A program made the translations under genes and the position numbers. From Clostridium_I sp047718555 (GTDB taxonomy: Bacteria; Bacillota; Clostridia; Clostridiales; Clostridiaceae), in contig NZ_JBDNRK010000017.1 of the NCBI RefSeq assembly GCF_047718555.1, positions 9,145 through 73,144 on the forward strand: DNA of 64,000 nucleotides. The letters are read 5' to 3'. Position 1 is the stretch's first letter. Each line of letters begins with the position of its first letter. The notes under the pieces are model-generated. The model saw only the letters and a list, made by a program, of their open reading frames with translations, did no database searches and was not told the DNA's origin. Below are positions 35,890 through 44,896 of the stretch, in pieces.

Positions 35890-37500
35890 TTGGACTTAAA
35901 AAAATTCTTTGCTAATATTTTTATTGTATTTGCATTTTTAATGTTGTTTATTTCTCTAATCTTTTCAGAAGTAAATGCTGAAGTACCTGATTCATATTAT
36001 ATAAAAAACAGTATAAAGCCTACAAAGCTTTATGTAATATCTCTCAGTAAAATGACAGATGCTGAAAAAGCTATGATTGTTACGCTTCAAGGTCAGGTAA
36101 ATAATCGCTCTGCTTCTCATATATATACTCTAAGCCTTGGAGAACCAGACTATGAAATATGGTTAAGAGATTTAAAGAACAATTACTCTGTAGAATGTGA
36201 ATTAATTGAAGACCCCTGGGAAGTATTAAATAAATTTAAAGATTATATAGATGGCTATGTATTATATAGTAAAAATAATAAAAATGATCCTTCTATAAAT
36301 AATGCTTCCTCTCTGGCAGCTTTAAATAACTCCATTATTGTAGAAAAATCCATTGAGGAAAAAGTAAAATCAAAGGGTATAACTAAGTTGCAGGGAGATT
36401 GCAGTAATACAGATAAGTACTGGGCATATGATAACCTGTGGAACAAAGGACTAAATCATTCTATTATAGTACAATTATCTCCAACTAAAGCAGGCCCTCT
36501 GCGAGATTATGCTATTATGACAAAGTCTCTGGTGTTTTATGAAGATGATCCAAAGGATTTTTCTCTTAGAGATAAGGTATTTAAAGCTGCAAAAAAAGAT
36601 TCCATTTGTCTTGGATGGGGTCCAGATGAATACAATAATATAAAGGAAGCCTCAAAATATGGTATAAATACAGTACCTTCAGATTGGACCTATAATCTAA
36701 CTGTATTGAGCAGCCTTCCATCCTTACACTTAACCCAAAACAGCCATCCTAAAATAGTAAAAGAAGACAATGTACATTATGTAACTTTTATAATGTCTGA
36801 CGGAGACAACCAGCAATGGAATCTTGGTAAAAATTATGGTTCTCCCAAATGGTATGGATCTAAAGATAGAGGAAATTTCAATATGGGATGGACCATTACC
36901 CCATCTCTTTACGACCTGGCTCCAACTGTACTACAACTATATTATAAAAGTGCTAAATTCGGTATTACCAATGATAATTTTGTTGTATCACCTTCCGGCA
37001 ATGGTTATATGTATCCAAGTAAATTTGATGAGGCTGCTTTAAATATACAAATTAAAAAGCTAAATACCTATATGAAAAATGTAGACCAAAAATATGTATC
37101 AATTCTAGATGATTGGGCATTGGATAACATAGATATTTGGAATAAATATACGAAACAACCTAATATACATGGCTTATTTTACTTAAATTTCAGCAAGCAA
37201 AATGACTATAAGGGAAAAATTGTATGGTCTAATAATAAACCCATAGTATCCTGTAGAGATTTGCTTTGGTCTAAACTTGAAGATAACGATCAATTAGTTA
37301 ATAGAATTAATTCCTATATTTCTTCTGGTTATACAGATGTACATTCTCCAGATGCCTATACTTTTGTATATGTACACGCTTGGAGTAAAACTATGAGTGA
37401 TGTACAGTATGTAGTAGATCAACTGAGTAACAATTCAAAAGTAAGAATTGTTACTCCAGATGAATTTATGCAGCATGTAATGGAGAATGTTAAACATTGA
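35890..37500 (+). CDS. Secreted GxGYxYP family protein
   Basis: Protein of 536 residues with a clear signal peptide (KKFFANIFIVFAFLMLFISL, predicted cleavage after VNA at about residue 31). The central motif GNGYMYP matches the GxGYxYP signature of a putative glycoside hydrolase family. It is preceded by ITPSLYDLAPTVLQLYY and FIMSDGDNQQWN, both typical of the family's N- and C-terminal domains. It starts at TTG behind GGAGGAG. It probably acts on the cell surface or outside the cell on a polysaccharide; the substrate is unknown. It is convergent with the arylsulfotransferase-like gene. Confidence 0.85.
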   Translation: MDLKKFFANIFIVFAFLMLFISLIFSEVNAEVPDSYYIKNSIKPTKLYVISLSKMTDAEKAMIVTLQGQVNNRSASHIYTLSLGEPDYEIWLRDLKNNYSVECELIEDPWEVLNKFKDYIDGYVLYSKNNKNDPSINNASSLAALNNSIIVEKSIEEKVKSKGITKLQGDCSNTDKYWAYDNLWNKGLNHSIIVQLSPTKAGPLRDYAIMTKSLVFYEDDPKDFSLRDKVFKAAKKDSICLGWGPDEYNNIKEASKYGINTVPSDWTYNLTVLSSLPSLHLTQNSHPKIVKEDNVHYVTFIMSDGDNQQWNLGKNYGSPKWYGSKDRGNFNMGWTITPSLYDLAPTVLQLYYKSAKFGITNDNFVVSPSGNGYMYPSKFDEAALNIQIKKLNTYMKNVDQKYVSILDDWALDNIDIWNKYTKQPNIHGLFYLNFSKQNDYKGKIVWSNNKPIVSCRDLLWSKLEDNDQLVNRINSYISSGYTDVHSPDAYTFVYVHAWSKTMSDVQYVVDQLSNNSKVRIVTPDEFMQHVMENVKH

Positions 37501-37538
37501 ATTAGTTAGCAGATAATCCTTAAAACTATTGCTAAGAC

Positions 37539-39002
37539 TTAATTATTTTCCTCATCTAATTCTTTATTTGTTATAACACAAAAATTAGATTCATCTCTTC
37601 CTCTATATTCTTGAGTTCCATTTACCTCAGTTTCTATTTTACGCCCTAAGCCAGCTGCTCCTGGAACTCTAAAAGTATTTTTATCAAGCTTATTTATAGC
37701 TGTCTCTACTGGTTTATCTAACTGTGGTACCCATTCATAAGGCACTCTATAAGCTCTATAAACCATATTCATTTTTGCCTTACCTTTACCATCATAAGGA
37801 CTTATATATTCCCAAACTATTTCATGCTCTTTTGTAACTTCAAATATACGACCATCTGAGCCTTCTGTTATAAGAGTATTACCATTTGGTAAACGCTGTG
37901 CATTACTTATAAATGGACTATAAAATCTAACAGAATCTAAAGGTTCTATAAGTCCAGCTTCTTTAGGTGTATATTGCCATACAATTTTTAAGGTTATAGG
38001 ATCAATTTCAAGTACTCTTGAATAATCCCTATGAACATTTTTGATACCATTTGGTGAACTTGGATTTGGAGCACCATATCCACCCCATCCACCGTTATCA
38101 AATATAAGTATATTACCCTCTCCTGGTAATCCCTTAGGTATTAAGTGTACATTATGCTGACCTATTATCCATCCTAAATTAATAAGTTCTTCACTTGTAT
38201 CATAATGTGGTCCTATTTTCCAAACAATTTTTCCTGTTTTCTTATCTATTATTGCTATAATGTTTGCTTCCCTGCTATCAAGAATAATATTTTCTGGATT
38301 GAACCTTTCGTCTCCATTATCAAACCATTTATTTGGTCCAAGTAATGATATTGAGTTAATATGAAGCCAATCTCCTACACCATTGTCACCTAAAGGTCTT
38401 ATATTAGGATCTTTATATATAGTAGTTTTAGCTGCTTCGTCAAAACCAAATTCATCGAAATGCTCATTTGCTCTCCATTCCCAAACAATTTTTCCATCCC
38501 AAGTAACTTCAATAATTTTATCATCTAAAAGAACCTTATCAGATATCACAGAATTTTTAACATTTTCATGTGTAAGAATAAAAGTATTACCTTTGTCCAC
38601 TTCTGGAGCTAAATCAGGTGCATAGTACCCAACTGGATTACCTTCCCTTTGATAATCATGATGCTGTCTGGCTATCCATTGAGACTCTTCACCGGGATCC
38701 TCTATGAGTTCAGTTTTGTTAAATTTCCAAACAACATTTCCTTCCCAATCTACCTGCACCAAATCAATCAAATCTTGAAATCCATATTTAGGATTTCGCT
38801 CACCTGTACTACCTAGCACATATCCACCTGGAAATAGTTTATTTGGGAATCCCCTTAAATTTCTCCATAATTTAACTTCTTCACCATTCATACTTATTAA
38901 CAATGCACCTAAATCTGCTGCCTGAAAAATAGTGTAGCCACTCCATGCCTTTTTAGGGTTATAAATTGTAACCCCAGTTGGGTATATAGTTGGATATCCC
39001 AT
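37539..39002 (-). CDS. Arylsulfotransferase-like (ASST) beta-propeller protein, cytoplasmic
   Basis: Protein of 487 residues resembling aryl-sulfate sulfotransferases. It has repeated tryptophan-rich propeller blades (VVWKFNKTELIEDPG, IVWEWRANEHFDEFG, IVWKIGPHYDTSEE, IVWQYTPKEAG, IVWEYISPYDGKG) and conserved histidines in RQHHDYQREG, DWLHINSI and GQHNVHLIPKG. ASST enzymes move sulfate between phenols without PAPS, through a histidine intermediate. Known ones are periplasmic, but this one has no signal peptide. It is the last gene of the importer/radical SAM/NifDK-like operon, 66 bases after the K-like gene. The true reaction is unproven; the placement suggests handling of a sulfated or sulfonated compound. 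Confidence 0.82.
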   Translation of the reverse strand: MGYPTIYPTGVTIYNPKKAWSGYTIFQAADLGALLISMNGEEVKLWRNLRGFPNKLFPGGYVLGSTGERNPKYGFQDLIDLVQVDWEGNVVWKFNKTELIEDPGEESQWIARQHHDYQREGNPVGYYAPDLAPEVDKGNTFILTHENVKNSVISDKVLLDDKIIEVTWDGKIVWEWRANEHFDEFGFDEAAKTTIYKDPNIRPLGDNGVGDWLHINSISLLGPNKWFDNGDERFNPENIILDSREANIIAIIDKKTGKIVWKIGPHYDTSEELINLGWIIGQHNVHLIPKGLPGEGNILIFDNGGWGGYGAPNPSSPNGIKNVHRDYSRVLEIDPITLKIVWQYTPKEAGLIEPLDSVRFYSPFISNAQRLPNGNTLITEGSDGRIFEVTKEHEIVWEYISPYDGKGKAKMNMVYRAYRVPYEWVPQLDKPVETAINKLDKNTFRVPGAAGLGRKIETEVNGTQEYRGRDESNFCVITNKELDEENN

Positions 39003-39068
39003 GGTTATTACCTCCCCATAAAATTCAATTACTTTATCTATTCAGCACCATTATTTCTTAATCTAAAA

Positions 39069-40415
39069 TTATGATATTAAACTTTTATCTAAAGGTTCAG
39101 CCTTAAAATTACGAATTAAAGTACCTAAATCCTCTAATAAAGTAATTGCTCCTTTAAAACCTATATGTGTCTTGTCTAAAACAACACTATTCCAAATTGG
39201 AAAAGATATATGCTGTAATGGTATATTTAATTTAGAAGCAATTTCATTTTCTATAGAACTTCCAAATAATAATTCAATTTTGCTATCCTTAATAATATTA
39301 TTAATTTCTCCCCTATCATCAGTGAAATACAGTGCTATTTCTGTTTGTGGTAATAAATTATTAATTTCATTTCTTATTTTATTTAAATAAGATTCCTGTG
39401 GATTGTCCGTAATGATAACAGTTTTAGGTATTAATCCTAAAGAATTCACTAAAAACCTACTTATTCCTATTACACTAGAAGATTCTCCTACTATAGAAAA
39501 CTCTTTTTGCAAATTATATTCAAAATAAAACTCAGATATATTATTCAAATAATGATTTATTTTGTTTTCCTCAAAATTTATAAATTCATCTACATTTTCT
39601 TTATTTAAATTTAATTTATTAGCTACTTGCCTTATAAATAAGCCTGTATCATCATTACCAACAGGCAAACTTTGAAAATCTAAATAAGGTATGTCATATT
39701 TTTCTTCTAAATATTTTCCTATCTCTTCACCCCAAGGAGAAAATACAATGTTCAATTCTGCTCTAGGTATATCTTTCCACTGCTGAACACCTTGACCAAA
39801 TCCAAAAAGAGTATTAACCTTAAGTCCAATAGCTTCAAGTAATCTTTTTAATTCTAAAAGATTTCCCTGCCAGTATACATCTTGTTTTGGAACTATACCA
39901 AATATATTTACTAGACCATCAATTTTTTCAGAAGATAAATCATAAAGCTTAGGTAATCCTTCAATTATAGTCTTAACTGCTATTTCATATCCATTATAAA
40001 TACTTCCTTTAAATCCTGGTGTATTAGCATTTATAATAGGATACCCTTGCTCTTGTGATTCTTTTGTCATAGCAGGTATATCATCTCCCACAAGTTCCGT
40101 AGTACATCCACCTAACACCACATATAGGTCGCTCTTTATAATCTTTACTGTATTCTTTATTTGCTCGCGAAGTCTAGAAGTTCCACCAAATATAACTTGC
40201 TTCTCAGTGACATTAGTAGAAGGTAAAGCTGTACCTCCAATGTACCCACCACCATTACATCCACTTACTTTGTTAACTCCAAGATGCTGCTGTAATCCAC
40301 ATCCAGCAGTAGAATGTAAAATAGGTACTGCTCCTCCTATTTCCTGTATTGTTTCGATGGCACCATGTAATAGGCAACTATTACGTGATGCTTCAATAGA
40401 ATTAATATCTCCCAT
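39069..40415 (-). CDS. Nitrogenase-like component 1, K-type subunit
   Basis: Oxidoreductase/nitrogenase component 1 family, 448 residues. Only four cysteines are present: C14, C39 (TAGCGLQ), C53 and C104 (LGGCTTELVGDD). C14/C39/C104 have the spacing of the P-cluster cysteines of NifK (25 apart, then about 60) and of the BchN/ChlN [4Fe-4S] ligands. The chain is shorter than NifK and lacks its N-terminal extension. It follows the D-type subunit with one base between stop and start. It probably forms an alpha2-beta2 complex with that subunit, reduced by the NifH-like protein encoded at 60002. The substrate is unknown; NifN-like scaffold function is an alternative. Confidence 0.88.
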   Translation of the reverse strand: MGDINSIEASRNSCLLHGAIETIQEIGGAVPILHSTAGCGLQQHLGVNKVSGCNGGGYIGGTALPSTNVTEKQVIFGGTSRLREQIKNTVKIIKSDLYVVLGGCTTELVGDDIPAMTKESQEQGYPIINANTPGFKGSIYNGYEIAVKTIIEGLPKLYDLSSEKIDGLVNIFGIVPKQDVYWQGNLLELKRLLEAIGLKVNTLFGFGQGVQQWKDIPRAELNIVFSPWGEEIGKYLEEKYDIPYLDFQSLPVGNDDTGLFIRQVANKLNLNKENVDEFINFEENKINHYLNNISEFYFEYNLQKEFSIVGESSSVIGISRFLVNSLGLIPKTVIITDNPQESYLNKIRNEINNLLPQTEIALYFTDDRGEINNIIKDSKIELLFGSSIENEIASKLNIPLQHISFPIWNSVVLDKTHIGFKGAITLLEDLGTLIRNFKAEPLDKSLIS

Positions 40416-40416
40416 A

Positions 40417-41835
40417 TTACTTTACCTCCTGCTTAATATACCAGTTGGAACTTTTTTTATACCATCCATCGTCATAAGGTATATTTTTAATTTTTCTTAA
40501 TTTATCAACAAAAAATTTATTTTTCAACGCCTTCTGAATTTGACTAATAAACCTTTTTACTCCTTCAAACCCAATTATATTTAAATTATCAATAGCAATA
40601 GCAGGAATACCAAGCCTTGCTGCCAGTGAGCTCTTATGGCTTAAACCCACATATAGATCAGGTTTTACTTTATTTAAAATGTTTGCTTCTTCAAAATCTT
40701 GACCATCTGCTATGTGTATTTTTATATTTTCATCTATTAGCTTAAATTCTTTTAATTCATCTTTATCTAACTTATCTATATGATCAACTGTTAATCCTAT
40801 TACATTTCCTCCAAACTCCTCTATGAATTTAGCAACACTAAATCCTAATCTGGTAGGCAAACTAATATATACATTTATACCATTTAAATTATTTCTGTCA
40901 GTATATTCTTTAAATTCACTAACAGTTTTAGAAATTACTTCTTCTGTTCTTTCTTTTAATCCTAAAGCTTCTCCTATGGTATAAAACCAATCAACTGTTC
41001 TTTTTACTCCAATAGGAAGATTTGCTTGTAAAAAAGGAATATCGTACTTTTCATTTAAGACTTTTAATAGATAATCACTATTGTCATTATCTATACCCAC
41101 TGAAAGAGCAGCCTTAGACGCCTGTTCAATATTTTTTAAATTTGCAAAGCGTGGTAATATATTTGCTTTTATTCCAATTTTACTTAAAGTATCTTCAATT
41201 TCATCTAATTCCTGCTGAGTTTCATGCACTGAAACTAAATTTAATAGATTTGGTTCATTATTATGTTCTTCTTTATCTGCAACTAAATATTTCACAAGAG
41301 AATGGAATACCAAGTCACTCCCCATTACACTACTTTTGGACTTGAATCCATCTGAAAAAATAGGAACAATCTTAATATTTAATTTTGCTTCCAGCTCTAA
41401 AATTACTGCTAAAATGTCATCATTATTTATGGCAACTACTGGAGTAGCCACAATAAAAATAACATTGGGTTTATACCTTTCCTGTAATTTTATAACAGCT
41501 TCTCTTAGCTTTCTTTCCCCACCCAGTATAGAATCTTTTTCATTTAAATTAGTTACAGCCCAATTAGTGCTAATACCTTTAGATAAAAAATCTAATTGAA
41601 CAACACTGCATCCTGATGGTCCATGAATTACTATTGCAGCATCTTCTATTCCATTAATTGCTTTCAAAGTATATATAATATCATCAAAAGTAGTCTGAGA
41701 AAAAGTTCTTATCCTCTGCCTAGCATCTTCCTTTTCTATATCTTCTAACAATAAATCTACATTTCCTAAATATGCACTTAATGTATTTAATCTTTTTTCT
41801 CTAATTTGAGGTCTTTTTGTAGATAAAAGTCCCAT
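40417..41835 (-). CDS. Nitrogenase-like component 1, D-type subunit with a single cysteine
   Basis: Component 1 family member of 472 residues. I placed the start at the ATG 41833-41835, seven bases after AGGAGG, not at the upstream ATG at 41865. The fold signature AAIVIHGPSGCSVVQ holds the only cysteine of the whole chain (C76), equivalent to NifD Cys88. The positions of the other two P-cluster cysteines read FSQTTFDD and VATPVVAINNDD, without cysteine, and no cofactor-type cysteine near the middle is present. It therefore cannot bind FeMo-co as NifD does. With the K-type partner it could share one [4Fe-4S] cluster. It is transcribed after the radical SAM gene and before the K-type gene. Confidence 0.88.
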   Translation of the reverse strand: MGLLSTKRPQIREKRLNTLSAYLGNVDLLLEDIEKEDARQRIRTFSQTTFDDIIYTLKAINGIEDAAIVIHGPSGCSVVQLDFLSKGISTNWAVTNLNEKDSILGGERKLREAVIKLQERYKPNVIFIVATPVVAINNDDILAVILELEAKLNIKIVPIFSDGFKSKSSVMGSDLVFHSLVKYLVADKEEHNNEPNLLNLVSVHETQQELDEIEDTLSKIGIKANILPRFANLKNIEQASKAALSVGIDNDNSDYLLKVLNEKYDIPFLQANLPIGVKRTVDWFYTIGEALGLKERTEEVISKTVSEFKEYTDRNNLNGINVYISLPTRLGFSVAKFIEEFGGNVIGLTVDHIDKLDKDELKEFKLIDENIKIHIADGQDFEEANILNKVKPDLYVGLSHKSSLAARLGIPAIAIDNLNIIGFEGVKRFISQIQKALKNKFFVDKLRKIKNIPYDDGWYKKSSNWYIKQEVK

Positions 41836-41900
41836 GTATATTCCTCCTGACATTCTTTCATTCAAACTAAAAATTTAATCTTTAACTTAAAAAAATTTAA

Positions 41901-41941
41901 AAATAAATTCTGTTGTTATAATTTATAAACAGAATTTATTT
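41901..41941 (-). terminator. Internal terminator-like hairpin between radical SAM and D-type genes
   Basis: A perfect 14-bp stem (AAATAAATTCTGTT at 41901-41914 with its complement at 41928-41941) is followed on the minus strand by a T-rich tract. It lies inside the presumed operon, so it may lower expression of the NifDK-like part or protect the upstream message. Confidence 0.6.
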
Positions 41942-41962
41942 TTTCTTATATATTAATTAACT

Positions 41963-43171
41963 TTAGATAACTTTAACCTTTTCTTGAAATACTGGTAATA
42001 ATTCATCATTTATTTTATATAAATCATGGCACAAAGTTGTTGGTGCCGCATTACAATCGTATAATTGATCGTAAGTAAATCCTGCTTTTCTGTATATATT
42101 ATAAACTTTATGAGCCATATCAAGATGCCAAGCAGGCTCAGGAGTACGGTGCCCCTCTAACTCTGACCCTGGATTTGGACACCACGCAGCTACACCACAT
42201 ATAATTCCTTTAGATGCAAGATATTCAACTCCTTCCAGTGTAGAAGCTTTAGGCTCTATTCCACCAACTATATTGGATCTTACTCTTCCATATCCAAATA
42301 CTTTAACTGCATGTTCCAAGGCTTTAACCCAATGCTCCCAGCCACCGCATTCCTGCTCCTTACCAGGACAAATTGTTTTAAAAATATTTTTATCCCAAAG
42401 TTCTATATTAATTCCAATAGTTCTATATCCAACTTCCTTGTATCTATCGATAACCTCGAGATCTGCAGGAGCTCCTATAACACCCGTACCATTAAAATCC
42501 TCTAATCCTGTGTGTTCTTTTATAGCTTCAGCTACATCAATGTAATAGTCAACCTCTCTTCTTTCTGGAACAAATCCACCACTTATAGTTATGTGCTTAG
42601 CACCATTTTTATAAGCTGCTGCTGCAGTTTCACCAATTTGCTTAGGATACTTCCATTGTATATTTTGCTTTTCTCCATAGGTATCTTTTGTAGCATTTAT
42701 GTTACAATATTTGCAATCTAGCCCTTTTTCTTTTAGAGAGCATTCATTACTATAGGATACAAAAATAGTGCCTTCTCTATTATAAGTAGCTACGTGAGAC
42801 ATTTCTGTACCATCAGTTGTTTTTAATTTATAGTATCCAGGTCGACTTAAAAATTCAATGGGAAATACTTCGTTACCTTTGTAAGTTAAATAATACTTAT
42901 TTCCATCATAATTGATAGCATAATTTGATCTTCTATCCCATCTAAATCCTATTTTTAAACCATTTGGTGAAGTAAAGCCCACAGGGAACTCTATACCTGC
43001 ATGTGGTTCGTGGTCATATTCAAATAATGTGTGTATCTGTTCTTGATATTTACTATTACTTAATCCTAAATTAAGGTGTTTAAATATTGCAGGATTAACA
43101 TCAATTCCCTCAACCATTGCTGCATTTTTTATTTCTAATTCTTTATACAATTGATTTTTTATATCACTCAT
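41963..43171 (-). CDS. Radical SAM protein with CX8CX2C motif (copy 1)
   Basis: Protein of 402 residues. The cluster region reads SNECSLKEKGLDCKYCNINA, with cysteines at 144, 153 and 156, that is CX8CX2C instead of the usual CX3CX2C. A following glycine motif, HITISGGFVPERREVDYY, fits the SAM-binding GGE position of a radical SAM barrel. Other conserved parts are VIGAPADLEVID and GRVRSNIVGGIEPK. It has a close paralogue of the same layout at 61187. It lies between the importer ATPase gene and the NifD-like gene, so it probably acts on the same substrate or builds or repairs a cofactor of the NifDK-like enzyme. The reaction is unknown. Confidence 0.85.
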   Translation of the reverse strand: MSDIKNQLYKELEIKNAAMVEGIDVNPAIFKHLNLGLSNSKYQEQIHTLFEYDHEPHAGIEFPVGFTSPNGLKIGFRWDRRSNYAINYDGNKYYLTYKGNEVFPIEFLSRPGYYKLKTTDGTEMSHVATYNREGTIFVSYSNECSLKEKGLDCKYCNINATKDTYGEKQNIQWKYPKQIGETAAAAYKNGAKHITISGGFVPERREVDYYIDVAEAIKEHTGLEDFNGTGVIGAPADLEVIDRYKEVGYRTIGINIELWDKNIFKTICPGKEQECGGWEHWVKALEHAVKVFGYGRVRSNIVGGIEPKASTLEGVEYLASKGIICGVAAWCPNPGSELEGHRTPEPAWHLDMAHKVYNIYRKAGFTYDQLYDCNAAPTTLCHDLYKINDELLPVFQEKVKVI

Positions 43172-43216
43172 TTTTTAATTCCTCCTAAATTTATAAATAT
43201 ATATTTATATTAAAAT

Positions 43217-44008
43217 TTAAATATAATACTCCACAGTTGATTCAGAATCGCCAAAAAATTCAGCATAAATCTCATTTTTAATCTTTATATAATCGTAATT
43301 ATTCCTTTTCCTAGGTCTTGGAATCTTTACGTCTATTATCTTTTTAATTGTTCCTGGACGACTTGACATAACAACTACACGATCAGCTAAAAAAATAGCT
43401 TCATCAATATCATGTGTAACCAAAATCATAGTTGTTTTATCTTTTTCCCATATTTTTAATACCTCCTGCTGCATATTCATTCTAGTAAAAGCATCTAAAG
43501 CCCCAAAAGGTTCATCAAGCAATAATATATCAGGATTATTTACAAGAGCTCTCGCTATACTCACACGTTGCTGCATACCTCCAGATAATTGAGAAGGATA
43601 TGCCTTTTCAAAATTTTCTAATCCAACCAACTCTAAATGTTTTTTTACAATAGGCTTTTTGTTACTTGAACCAAGTTTTTCTGGTAATCCAAATTCAACA
43701 TTTTTCTCAATAGTAAGCCAAGGAAAAAGTCTAGACTCTTGAAAAATTATTCCTCTATCAACACCCGGACCATTTATAGGCTTTTCTTTTAAATATACAT
43801 TCCCCTCATACTGTCTTTCCAGTCCGCCTATAATTCTAAGAAGAGTACTTTTACCACAACCACTTGCTCCAACAATACATATAAATTCATTTTTCTGAAT
43901 CTCCAAATTAATATTATTAAGAACTTTCACTTCACCAGAATCTATTGTAAAATTTTTACACAATCCTTCGATTTTTAAAATTTCTTCATAATTTTTGTCT
44001 AATCCCAT
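43217..44008 (-). CDS. Sulfonate/taurine-type ABC importer, ATP-binding protein
   Basis: ATPase of the SsuB/TauB/nitrate group, 263 residues. Walker A GASGCGKSTLLRIIGG, Q-loop FQESRLFPWLTI, signature LSGGMQQRVSIARAL, Walker B ILLLDEPFGALD and the switch histidine LVTHDIDEA are all intact. It pairs with the permease at 44038 and the binding protein at 44897 as one operon running into the radical SAM and NifDK-like genes. The family imports alkanesulfonates, taurine and related small anions; the actual ligand is unknown. Confidence 0.92.
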   Translation of the reverse strand: MGLDKNYEEILKIEGLCKNFTIDSGEVKVLNNINLEIQKNEFICIVGASGCGKSTLLRIIGGLERQYEGNVYLKEKPINGPGVDRGIIFQESRLFPWLTIEKNVEFGLPEKLGSSNKKPIVKKHLELVGLENFEKAYPSQLSGGMQQRVSIARALVNNPDILLLDEPFGALDAFTRMNMQQEVLKIWEKDKTTMILVTHDIDEAIFLADRVVVMSSRPGTIKKIIDVKIPRPRKRNNYDYIKIKNEIYAEFFGDSESTVEYYI

Positions 44009-44037
44009 AAAAACACCTCCCTATCATCGCCATCTAT

Positions 44038-44862
44038 TTATATATCTGCATTCCATCTTAAAATCCTTTTTTGTATTATCTTTATTAAAGTATCTATTAA
44101 AAGACCAATAATTCCTATAGAAATAACGCCTACAATCATCACATCTGGCTGTGATAACTCTCTTGCATAAGAAATCAAGTAACCTATACCCGAAGAAGCC
44201 GCAATAAGTTCTGCTCCAACAACACTCATCCAAGCACTTCCTATTCCTATTCTAAGTCCAGTAAATATTGAAGGCATTGCAGATGGAAAAATAATTTTTA
44301 ATAAAACTGTTGTTTTATTTTTCTCAAGTATTTCTCCAACCTCCAAATATTTTTTATTTGTGCTTACAATTCCATGCACTGTATTAAGTAAAACTGGCCA
44401 AAATGTACCTATAGCTATAACCGTTACCTTGGATATTTCACCTATACCAAGCCAAAGTATAAGCATAGGCACCCATGCAATTACAGGTATAGGCCTTAAT
44501 AGTCCAATAAGAAGGACTATGGACCTTTCAAATTTTCTTATCAATCCCATTAAAGTCCCTATTGAAATTCCGAGGATACAGCCTATAGCATATCCCTTTA
44601 ATACTCTTAGCAAGCTTACCACTAGATGTTTCAATAATTCACCACTTTGAGCCATTTGAACCAATGTATCCCATATAATAATTGGAGAAGGCAATATAGA
44701 TGGATTGATAAAACCCTTGTCACTAAATATTTCCCATAATATCACAATTACTATAGGAGTTAAAAACATCAAAATATAGTCCAATGTCTTTGAAATATTT
44801 GTAGCTATATCTTTTTTTTTATTTTTTTTATTTTCTAGCTTTTTACTTTCTAGCTTCAACAT
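44038..44862 (-). CDS. Sulfonate/taurine-type ABC importer, permease
   Basis: SsuC/TauC-like membrane protein of 274 residues with about six helices. The EAA loop, in contact with the ATPase, is seen near residues 160-180 (KYLEVGEILEKNKTTVLLKIIFPSAMPSIFTGLR). The conserved RPIPVIAWVPMLILWLGIGE and GSAWMSVVGAELIAASSGIGYLI are typical of this group. The N-terminal 30 residues are strongly basic and cytoplasmic. It lies between the binding protein and the ATPase genes. Confidence 0.92.
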   Translation of the reverse strand: MLKLESKKLENKKNKKKDIATNISKTLDYILMFLTPIVIVILWEIFSDKGFINPSILPSPIIIWDTLVQMAQSGELLKHLVVSLLRVLKGYAIGCILGISIGTLMGLIRKFERSIVLLIGLLRPIPVIAWVPMLILWLGIGEISKVTVIAIGTFWPVLLNTVHGIVSTNKKYLEVGEILEKNKTTVLLKIIFPSAMPSIFTGLRIGIGSAWMSVVGAELIAASSGIGYLISYARELSQPDVMIVGVISIGIIGLLIDTLIKIIQKRILRWNADI

Positions 44863-44896
44863 ATTACCTCTCCTTTATTGCTGTACATATGCTTAT

